This document shows positions 43,040-50,015 of a DNA stretch of 64,000 nt, piece after piece. The notes under the pieces are model-generated. The model ran no database searches and was not told where the DNA came from. It saw only the letters and a program-made list of their open reading frames with translations. Each line of letters begins with the position of its first letter. Positions within the stretch are counted from its first letter, which is position 1. A program made the translations under genes and the position numbers. The stretch comes from Pyxidicoccus trucidator (lineage in GTDB: Bacteria > Myxococcota > Myxococcia > Myxococcales > Myxococcaceae), in contig NZ_JAAIXZ010000011.1 of NCBI RefSeq assembly GCF_010894435.1, positions 62,001 to 126,000 on the forward strand, in the 5' to 3' direction.

Positions 43040-43744
43040 TCAGCGCGTCAGCTCGCGGACGGCGTGGCCGAGCTCGGGAAGGATGAGTGCGTCCAGCGCG
43101 AGCCGCACCGCCTGGGGCGAGCCCGGCAGGGCGAAGAGAATCATCCCCTGGTACGTGCCCGCCGTGGCCCGCGACATCATGGCCGCGCTGCCAATCTGCC
43201 GGTACGACAGCATCCGGAAGATTTCGCCGAAGCCCGGCAGCTCCTTCTCGAACAGTGCCTGGAGCGTCTCCACGGTGCTGTCGCGGCGGCCGATGCCCGT
43301 CCCGCCGTTGAACAGCACCGCCCGCGCGCCCGCCGCCCGCGCCTGCTCCAGCGCGCCGCGGATGGCCTCCGGGTCGTCCTTCACCACCACGGAGCCGGCG
43401 ACCTGGTGCCCCGCCGATTCCAGCGCGTCGCGCAGCACGCGCCCGCTCTCGTCGTGCGCCGCGTCCCGGCTGTCCGAGCACGTCACCACGAAGGCGCTCA
43501 CATGCACCGGCGCCCGCGACTTGTGCTCGGCCGCCACCTGCGAGCCCGAGGCCCCGTGGTCATGCCCGTGCGGGTGATGGTGGTGGTGCTCGTGCCCATG
43601 CCCGTGGTCATGCCCGTGCTCGTGGTCATGCGCGTGGTCGTGGTGCGGGTGCCCCGGCCCGTGCTCGTGGGGATGGGAGTGCCCGTGGGAGTGTTCATGG
43701 CCATGACCGTGGTCATGGTCGTGGTCGTGGTCGTCGTGTGCCAT
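43040..43744 (-). CDS. moaB: MoaB/MogA-type protein with His-rich N-terminal extension
   Basis: A 234-residue protein. Residues ~80-234 are a molybdopterin-binding MoaB/MogA fold, with FVVTCSDSRDAAHDESGRVL, the signature LFNGGTGIGRRDSTVE and the ending FALPGSPQAVRLALDALILP; the family prepares molybdopterin for metal insertion. The first ~66 residues are a tract of alternating His with Asp, Gly and Glu, about 32 His in all, typical of metal-binding segments of ZIP or CDF proteins but unusual here. It follows a Rieske gene by 28 bases on the same strand. The tract may store or deliver a metal ion; this is inferred. Confidence 0.88.
   Translation of the reverse strand: MAHDDHDHDHDHGHGHEHSHGHSHPHEHGPGHPHHDHAHDHEHGHDHGHGHEHHHHHPHGHDHGASGSQVAAEHKSRAPVHVSAFVVTCSDSRDAAHDESGRVLRDALESAGHQVAGSVVVKDDPEAIRGALEQARAAGARAVLFNGGTGIGRRDSTVETLQALFEKELPGFGEIFRMLSYRQIGSAAMMSRATAGTYQGMILFALPGSPQAVRLALDALILPELGHAVRELTR
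43560..43743 (-). repeat. His-codon repeat tract in moaB
   Basis: Near-continuous alternation of CAC/CAT with GAC/GGC/GAG codons, read on the minus strand, giving a simple-sequence tract likely to vary in length between strains. Confidence 0.8.
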
Positions 43745-43772
43745 GGGGATGCTCCGGTGCGCGCGCGGCGCG

Positions 43773-44090
43773 TCAGGTGTTCTCGGGCAGCTCGACGACG
43801 AGGGTGCCGTCCTGGACCTCGACGGAGACTGTCGGCTGGTCGTCACAGACGCCCGGGGAAGTCTCGTTGCGGCCCGTGTCCATGTCGAAGCCGACCTCGT
43901 GGCACGGGCAGACGACCATGTTCTCCTCGATGCGGCCGCCCGACAGCAGACAGCCCGCGTGGTTGCACCAATCATCGAGGCCCTTGTAGCGGCCGTGAAT
44001 CTTCGCGATACACACGTTGCGCTTGCCGACTTCGTAACCGCGCATTTCCCTCTCGGCGAAGTCCGCCGGGCCCAGCTTGATCTTCGTCAT
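43773..44090 (-). CDS. Rieske [2Fe-2S] ferredoxin
   Basis: A 105-residue soluble Rieske protein with cluster boxes CNHAGCLL and CPCHEVGFD giving two Cys and two His ligands. It lacks any membrane helix or signal, so it resembles assimilatory nitrite reductase small subunits or Rieske ferredoxins that feed oxygenases. The ATG at 44090 is chosen; a second ATG six codons upstream is also possible. It is the first gene of a two-gene unit with the His-rich MoaB and diverges from polX. Its electron-transfer partner is not visible. Confidence 0.87.
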   Translation of the reverse strand: MTKIKLGPADFAEREMRGYEVGKRNVCIAKIHGRYKGLDDWCNHAGCLLSGGRIEENMVVCPCHEVGFDMDTGRNETSPGVCDDQPTVSVEVQDGTLVVELPENT

Positions 44091-44156
44091 CGCGGTCTCT
44101 TTTCCCATAATGCGGTGCGGCCTGCACCCCCGTTCCCCGGGCATTACCTTCCCTCC

Positions 44157-45911
44157 GTGACTCCAGACGTCAGCCCACCCACCGTCGACAAGACGGCAGT
44201 TGCCCAGGTCCTCCGGGACATCTCCCTCCTGCTCCAGCTCCAGGGGGAGGGCGGGTACCGCGTCCGCGCGTATGACATGGGAGCCGACCGCATCGCCGGG
44301 CTGCCCCAGGAGCTGGGCCCCCTCGTCGCCGAAGGCCGCCTGGAGAGCCTGCCGGGAATCGGGCCCGCGCTCGCGGAGAAGATCACCGAGCTGGTGACCA
44401 CGGGGCGGCTGGGCTACTTCGAGGAGCTGAAGGCGAAGTTCCCCCCGGGCCTGCTGGAGCTGGTGAAGCTGCCGGACATCGGCCCGAAGAAGGTGGCCGT
44501 CCTCTGGCGCGAGCTGGACGTGGGCAGCATCGAGGACCTGGAGCGCGCGTGCCGCGAGGGCCGCGTGCGCCAGCTGCGCGGCTTCGGCGAGAAGAGCGAG
44601 GCGAAGATTCTCGAGGGCATCGCCGTGTTCCGGCGCGCTCGCGGAGAGCGGAAGCTCCTGGGTGAAGCGCTGCCCCTGGCCGAGGCCCTGCTGGAGCAGG
44701 TGAAGGCCAGCCCCGGCGTGGTGCGCGCCAGCCTGGGCGGCAGCGTGCGTCGCCGCGCGGAGACCGTGGCCGACGTGGACATCATCGCCTCCGCGGCGGA
44801 CCCCGGGCCCGTGCTGGACGCGCTGGCCAACGCCCCGGGCGTGGCAACGGTGCTGGGCAAGGGCGGCAGCAAGTGCTCCGTGCGCCTGACGGCGGGGGAC
44901 CTGCAAGTGGACCTGCGCGTGCTGCCGGACGAGGACTTCGCCACCGCGCTCCACCACTTCACCGGCTCCAAGGCGCACCACATCCGCCTGCGCAACCTGG
45001 GCCACGAGCGGGGCCTGAAGATTTCGGAGTGGGGCGTGCACCGCGAGGACGGGACGAAGGTGCCCGTGGCGGACGAGGCCGCCATCTACTCGCTGCTGGA
45101 CATGCAGTACGTGCCCCCCGAGCTGCGCGAGGACAACGGCGAGGTGGAGGCCGCGCGGGAAGGCCGCCTGCCCCAGGACCTCGTCACCCTGGAGGACGTG
45201 CAGGGCGCGGTGCATGCGCACAGCACCTGGTCCGACGGGAGGAACTCGCTGGAGGAGATGGCGCTCGCCGCCCAGGCGCTGGGCCTGAAGTACCTCACCA
45301 TCACCGAGCACAGCCAGGCGGCCATCTACGCCGGCGGCCTGAAGGTGGAGGACCTGAAGCGCCAGTGGGAGGAAATCGACCGCGTCAACGCGGCGGTGCC
45401 CGGGGTGCGCCTGCTCAAGGGCATCGAGGTGGACATCCTGGAGGACGGCGCGCTCGACTACCCCGACAGCGTGCTGGAGCAGTTGGAGCTGGTCATCGGC
45501 TCCATCCACGTGCGGCACGGCATGGACGAGGACCAGATGACGCGGCGGGTGCTCACCGCGCTGGACAACCCGTGCCTGCACATCCTCGGGCACCCCACCG
45601 GCCGCCTCATCCAGAGCCGCGAGCCCTACCCCCTGCGCATGGACGAGGTGCTGGAGCGGGCCGCCGCGCGCGGGGTGGCGGTGGAGGTCAACGGCAAGCC
45701 GGCGCGGCTGGACATCAAGGCCGAGTACGTCCGACAGGCCGTCCAGCTCGGCGTGAGACTGGTGGTGAGCTGTGATGCGCACCGGCAGGAGGACCTGCGC
45801 AACCTGGCCTACGCCGTGGCCACCGCGCGCCGGGGCTGGGCGCGCAAGGCGGATGTGCTGAACACGCTCCCGGCGGACCGCTTCCTCGCCGCGCTGCGCG
45901 CCCGCCAGTGA
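44157..45911 (+). CDS. polX: DNA polymerase/3'-5' exonuclease PolX
   Basis: A 584-residue bacterial family X DNA polymerase. An N-terminal helix-hairpin-helix region (LPGIGPALAEKITELV, LPDIGPKKVAVLW) is followed by the nucleotidyltransferase site with ETVADVDIIASA (Asp206 and Asp208) and a C-terminal PHP phosphoesterase domain from about residue 350 (HAHSTWSDGRN, ITEHSQ, LKGIEVDIL, HPTGR, VVSCDAHRQEDL). The enzyme fills gaps in base excision repair and has metal-dependent exonuclease activity. Translation probably starts at the GTG at 44157; no strong ribosome-binding site is seen. Confidence 0.95.
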   Translation: MTPDVSPPTVDKTAVAQVLRDISLLLQLQGEGGYRVRAYDMGADRIAGLPQELGPLVAEGRLESLPGIGPALAEKITELVTTGRLGYFEELKAKFPPGLLELVKLPDIGPKKVAVLWRELDVGSIEDLERACREGRVRQLRGFGEKSEAKILEGIAVFRRARGERKLLGEALPLAEALLEQVKASPGVVRASLGGSVRRRAETVADVDIIASAADPGPVLDALANAPGVATVLGKGGSKCSVRLTAGDLQVDLRVLPDEDFATALHHFTGSKAHHIRLRNLGHERGLKISEWGVHREDGTKVPVADEAAIYSLLDMQYVPPELREDNGEVEAAREGRLPQDLVTLEDVQGAVHAHSTWSDGRNSLEEMALAAQALGLKYLTITEHSQAAIYAGGLKVEDLKRQWEEIDRVNAAVPGVRLLKGIEVDILEDGALDYPDSVLEQLELVIGSIHVRHGMDEDQMTRRVLTALDNPCLHILGHPTGRLIQSREPYPLRMDEVLERAAARGVAVEVNGKPARLDIKAEYVRQAVQLGVRLVVSCDAHRQEDLRNLAYAVATARRGWARKADVLNTLPADRFLAALRARQ

Positions 45912-45930
45912 TAGGCTGCGGCGCGCGCCG

Positions 45931-46548
45931 ATGTCCCGCCTGTTGCCGCTCCTCCTCTGTCTGCTCGCCCTTCCCTCCTTCGCGGGAGAGGAGCGTCCCT
46001 CGCGTGCCGACCTGCAGCGGGTGATGGAGCTGCACGCGCGCTCGGTGGTGCGGGTGCGCGGGCCCAGGCAGACGGGGCCCGGTGTCATCGTCGGCGCCGC
46101 CGGGCAGGTGCTCACGTCGGTGGAGTCGGTGGGCGAGGAGTTCGTCGGGCTGAACGCCGCCACGGTGGAGCACGACGGCAAGTCCCTGCCCGCGCGGGTG
46201 GTGCTGGCCAACGCGGCGCTCAAGGTGGCCCTCGTCGCCGCGCCGGATGGCACCTACCCCGCCGTCCCGGTGCGCCTGCTGAAGGAAGGCGACAGCCTCG
46301 CGGGGCGGTGGGTGGTGGGCGTGGTGCCCGGGACGAAGGGGCAGCCCGCGAGGCCCGTGTCGGCGCAGGCCAGTGGCAACGCGCCGGAGCCCTTCTACGA
46401 CGTGCCCCTGGCGCTGCCGCCGGGCAGCCCGGTGTTCGACGCGGACGGGCGGCTGGTGGCGGTGGTGGTGCAGCGGCACAAGCGCGGCTGCCGGGTGCTG
46501 CCGCTGGGGGCGGTGAAGGTGCAGCTCGCGGCGGCGGACACGCCATGA
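45931..46548 (+). CDS. Trypsin-fold protein lacking the catalytic His, exported
   Basis: A 205-residue exported protein (signal MSRLLPLLLCLLALPSFAG). The body follows the S1/HtrA layout: VVRVRGPRQTGPGVIVGAAG, then VLTSVESVG where active enzymes have 'VLTNAHVV', then LKVALVAAP where the catalytic Asp motif 'DLALL' would be, and LPPGSPVFDADGRLVAVVV where 'GNSGGPLFD' would be. His and Asp of the triad therefore appear lost, so it is probably a pseudo-protease. It is coupled by ATGA overlap to the following intramembrane protease gene. Confidence 0.75.
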   Translation: MSRLLPLLLCLLALPSFAGEERPSRADLQRVMELHARSVVRVRGPRQTGPGVIVGAAGQVLTSVESVGEEFVGLNAATVEHDGKSLPARVVLANAALKVALVAAPDGTYPAVPVRLLKEGDSLAGRWVVGVVPGTKGQPARPVSAQASGNAPEPFYDVPLALPPGSPVFDADGRLVAVVVQRHKRGCRVLPLGAVKVQLAAADTP

Positions 46549-47270
46549 GTCAGGCCCTGGCGACGCCCTGGCGCCCGAGCGCCGTGCAGGAAGCAGTGGG
46601 CCTGTGGGCGGTGGGCTTCCTGGGCATCATCGCCGCCTTCCTGCTCTTCGGCGGCACCAGCATCCCCAAGCTGGTGGCCACCGTGGGCTTCCTCTACCTG
46701 CCGCTCATCGCCATGCGCTGGCGGGACGAGGACTACCGCGACTACGGGCTGACGCTGCGCGCGTGGCGCGAGGACGTGCGCCTGTTCCTGGTGCTGTCGG
46801 CGATTTTCGGGCCGCTGTTCTTCCTCGCCTTCGCCGGCTTCGCGGAGGTGCTGCCCCACCTGCCCCACTCGCTGGCGCGCCACCTGACGCCCATGGTGGG
46901 CGAGGCCCACTTCCGGCCCCGGCTTCCCCCGCGCTTCGCCGAGTGGATGGTCGACCAGCTCTTCGTCGTCGCGCTCCCGGAGGAGTTCTTCTACCGGGGC
47001 TACCTCCAGGCCCGGCTGAGGGACGCGTGGCCCCAGGGGCGCCGGGTGCTGGGCGGCAGGCTGGGGCGCGCCTTCTGGGTGACGGCGCTGCTGTTCGCGC
47101 TGGGGCACCTGGCCATCTTCCAGGTGTGGCGCCTGTCGGTGTTCTTCCCCGCGCTCCTCTTCGGGTGGATGCGCGAGCGCACCGGCACCATCCTCGGTGC
47201 GGCCCTCTTTCACGCCGCGTGCAACCTCTACGTGCGCTTCCTGGAAGTGTCCTTCTTCGGAGGGCCGTGA
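46545..47270 (+). CDS. CPBP-family glutamic intramembrane protease (possibly MrtX-like)
   Basis: A 241-residue multi-pass membrane protein of the CPBP/Abi family. The active-site motifs are visible: ALPEEFFYRGYLQARL (EExxxR), LLFALGHLAIF (His) and ALFHAACNLYVRF (HxxxN). In myxobacteria some members, termed myxosortases, act on MYXO-CTERM tails; whether this is one (MrtX type) is inferred from lineage and general look. It is translationally coupled to the exported pseudo-protease upstream, which suggests that the two work together. Confidence 0.85.
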   Translation: MSQALATPWRPSAVQEAVGLWAVGFLGIIAAFLLFGGTSIPKLVATVGFLYLPLIAMRWRDEDYRDYGLTLRAWREDVRLFLVLSAIFGPLFFLAFAGFAEVLPHLPHSLARHLTPMVGEAHFRPRLPPRFAEWMVDQLFVVALPEEFFYRGYLQARLRDAWPQGRRVLGGRLGRAFWVTALLFALGHLAIFQVWRLSVFFPALLFGWMRERTGTILGAALFHAACNLYVRFLEVSFFGGP

Positions 47271-47452
47271 GGCGGATTGGGGGGCGCCATCCCCGTCCCC
47301 AATTCCGGGGGGATTTCCGTCCCGGGGACACCGCGGGGTACGCTGGAAGAACGTCGCTCAGAGGGGGCCGCTAAATAATTCAACGCACAGCGGCAACTTT
47401 GGCGACGTTGGACCGACAATATCGTACCCCCTAGCAGCGAGGCCCCCCCACC

Positions 47453-49567
47453 ATGAGCATCCGACGTACTGATGGCCCGAAGCCGGTCTCCCTCCGCCCC
47501 ACCACCGAGACGCAGGCCAAGAACACGGTGAAGCCCGGGACGCCCGCCGGTCCGCGCGTCGTCCAGGATGGATTCGGAAGCCCCGCCCCGCGCCGCAGCG
47601 AGCTGGCCCGCGCGGAGCAGACGCTGAAGCCGGTCCCCCTCCCGGGCCGCCTTCCCATCGACAGCAAGGACGCGCAGAGCGCCATCCAGACCTCGCTCGC
47701 GCACCTCGCCCCGGAGACCGAGTCCAAGTCCCTTGTGGCGCAGGCCCCGGCCTTCGTCCCGCGCAACGTGGAGCGGGATGAGCTGGGCATGACGCACGTG
47801 CGCATGGACCGCGTGCACGAGGGCGTGAAGGTCTTCGGCGAGCAGGTCATCACCCACCTGGACAAGGAGGGGAAGGTGAAGGACGTCACCGGGGAGCAGT
47901 CCACCATCCCCGCCGGACTGGGCAGCGCGAAGCCCAAGCTGTCGCCCTCGCAGGCCATCGACGTGGCTCGCAAGGAGTTCGGCGCGAAGCCGGACAAGCA
48001 GCCCAGCGCGGAGCGCGTCATCTACCAGGACTCCGCCGGCAAGTACCACTCCGCCTACCGCGTGGAGATGGCCGGGATTGAAGGCCAGGAGCACCCGCGC
48101 AAGATGAACTACCTGGTGGACGCCAACACCGGGAAGGTCTTCGAGAGCTTCAACGAGATTGACGGCTTCGTGGTGCCGCAGAAGGGCACGAAGGGCGCCG
48201 CCGCCGCGGCCACCGAAGTCACGGGCACCGCCACCCCCAAGGCGACCATCGGCGACCTGGGCACCGTCACCTCGAAGCTGAAGCTGGACCAGGACGTCAC
48301 CGTCGACAAGCTGAAGCTGGACCTGGACGTGAAGCACTCGTACCGCGGCGACCTGACCGTCACCCTCACCAGCCCCTCCGGCAAGAGCGCCGTGGTGCAC
48401 AACCGCACCGGCGGCAGCGCGGACGACCTGAAGGGCAGCTTCGACCTGAGCGCCTTCGCGGGCGAGCAGGCCAAGGGCGAGTGGACCCTGACCGTGAGCG
48501 ACAAGGCGCGCGGCGACACGGGCGTGCTCAACAGCTGGAGCCTGAAGGCCACCGGCAAGCCGGCCCCGACGCCGGGTCCGACGCCGACTCCCACGGGCAA
48601 GGCGGACGACACCTCGCTCTACAGCGGCAAGGTGGACCTGGCGACGAAGAAGAACGCGGACGGCACCTTCAGCCTCCAGGACTCCACGCGCGGCAAGGGC
48701 GTGGTGACGTTCGACGGACAGAACAAGGAAGAGGCCACCGGCCAGGTGGACTTCAAGGACGCCAACGACGTCTGGGGCGAGGCGGGCGACAACGCGCGCA
48801 CCAAGGCCGCGGTGGACGCGCACTACGGTGCCGCGATGACGTACGACATGCTCAAGAACGTCCTCGGCCGCGACTCGCTCGACGGCGCGGGCGAGAAGCT
48901 CGTCTCGTACGTGCACGTCAGCAACAACCTGGTCAACGCGTTCTGGGACGGCGAGAAGATGAGCTACGGCGACGGCGACGGCAAGACGGCCGGCCCGCTC
49001 ACCGCGCTGGACATCGCCGGCCACGAGATTGCGCACGGCCTCACCGAGCGCACCGCCGGCCTCATCTACCGCAACGAGTCCGGCGGCCTCAACGAGGCCA
49101 TGAGCGACATCTTCGGCGCGGGCGTGGAGTGGTACGCGGCGCAGAAGAACCCGGACGTGAAGTTCAACTGGACGGTGGGCGAGACGGCGTGGACTCCCGG
49201 CACCAACACCGAGGACGGCCTGCGCTACATGAATGACCCGACCAAGGACGGGTACTCCATCGACAACTACAAGAACTACCCGCAGATGAAGGAGGTGCAC
49301 GGCTCCAGCGGCATCGCCAACAACGCCTTCTTCCTGATGGTGAATGGCGGCACGAACCGCACCTCCGGCCAGGAAGTGAAGGACGGCATCGGGATGGAGA
49401 AGGGCCTGAAGATCTACTACCGCGCCCTCGCCCACTACATGACGCCCAACACCACCTTCGCCCAGGCCCGCGAGGCCTGCGTCAAGGCGGCGACCGACCT
49501 GCACGGCGCGAACTCGCCGGAGGTCCAGAAGGTGAAGGAGAGCTGGTCCGCCGTGGGCGTGAGCTAG
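47453..49567 (+). CDS. M4 thermolysin-like metalloprotease with internal P domain
   Basis: A 704-residue M4 peptidase. After a Pro/Thr-rich start there is an FTP/PepSY-type propeptide (~90-240). Then comes a proprotein-convertase P domain at ~260-365 (ATIGDLGTVTSKLKLDQDVT, LTVTLTSPSGKSAVVHNRTG), a Pro/Thr linker, and the catalytic domain with the zinc motif AGHEIAHGLTE (~524-528) and SGGLNEAMSDIFG for the third ligand. No classical signal peptide is seen. P domains usually lie at the C terminus, so this order is unusual. The upstream stretch 47271-47452 is locally AT-rich near 47370-47425 and may hold its promoter. Confidence 0.9.
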   Translation: MSIRRTDGPKPVSLRPTTETQAKNTVKPGTPAGPRVVQDGFGSPAPRRSELARAEQTLKPVPLPGRLPIDSKDAQSAIQTSLAHLAPETESKSLVAQAPAFVPRNVERDELGMTHVRMDRVHEGVKVFGEQVITHLDKEGKVKDVTGEQSTIPAGLGSAKPKLSPSQAIDVARKEFGAKPDKQPSAERVIYQDSAGKYHSAYRVEMAGIEGQEHPRKMNYLVDANTGKVFESFNEIDGFVVPQKGTKGAAAAATEVTGTATPKATIGDLGTVTSKLKLDQDVTVDKLKLDLDVKHSYRGDLTVTLTSPSGKSAVVHNRTGGSADDLKGSFDLSAFAGEQAKGEWTLTVSDKARGDTGVLNSWSLKATGKPAPTPGPTPTPTGKADDTSLYSGKVDLATKKNADGTFSLQDSTRGKGVVTFDGQNKEEATGQVDFKDANDVWGEAGDNARTKAAVDAHYGAAMTYDMLKNVLGRDSLDGAGEKLVSYVHVSNNLVNAFWDGEKMSYGDGDGKTAGPLTALDIAGHEIAHGLTERTAGLIYRNESGGLNEAMSDIFGAGVEWYAAQKNPDVKFNWTVGETAWTPGTNTEDGLRYMNDPTKDGYSIDNYKNYPQMKEVHGSSGIANNAFFLMVNGGTNRTSGQEVKDGIGMEKGLKIYYRALAHYMTPNTTFAQAREACVKAATDLHGANSPEVQKVKESWSAVGVS

Positions 49568-49586
49568 CCAGCGGCTCCAGGCGCGA

Positions 49587-49616
49587 CGGCCCCGGGGAAG
49601 CATGACTCCGGGGCCG
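49587..49616. terminator. Hairpin between convergent M4 and DUF1330 genes
   Basis: CGGCCCCGG (49587-49595) pairs perfectly with CCGGGGCCG (49608-49616) around a 12-base loop, between the two convergent stops. It could serve both genes. Confidence 0.5.
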
Positions 49617-49666
49617 GAGCGCCACACGTCGGCGCGGCGGGCAGTACGTCGCGCCGGCGTGACAGC

Positions 49667-49996
49667 TCAGGACGTCTTGGGCGGAACGCCCGCGTCGAGC
49701 AGCCCTGCTGGCAGCCCCTCCACGAGGAGCATCTCCGAGTGGGCGCTGGCATGGCGGAGCGCCTTGGCCGCGGCGTACTCCGGCGAGGCCCACCAGGCAC
49801 GGGCCTGCTCCACGCTGGGGAACTCCAGCAGGACGAAGCGCGGCGGCTCCCAGGTGCCCTCGAGCGTCTGCGTCGCGCCTCCGCGCACGAGGTAGCGCCC
49901 GCCGTACCGGGCGATGGCGGGCGGCGCGAGCTGCTTGTATCGCTCGTACGTCTGCGCATCATGCACCGAGATCTGGACCAGCACGTACGCAGGCAT
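49667..49996 (-). CDS. DUF1330 family protein
   Basis: A 109-residue small protein of the DUF1330 ferredoxin-like group: it opens PAYVLVQISVHDAQTYERYK and contains YGGRYLVRGG and FVLLEFPSVEQARAWWASPE followed by YAAAK, the family's strongest signature. No catalytic function is established. The ATG at 49996 gives the standard family start. It follows the AgmX-like gene by 19 bases on the same strand and may be co-transcribed with it. Confidence 0.88.
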   Translation of the reverse strand: MPAYVLVQISVHDAQTYERYKQLAPPAIARYGGRYLVRGGATQTLEGTWEPPRFVLLEFPSVEQARAWWASPEYAAAKALRHASAHSEMLLVEGLPAGLLDAGVPPKTS

Positions 49997-50015
49997 CCAC
50001 GCTCCTTGAGTCGAC

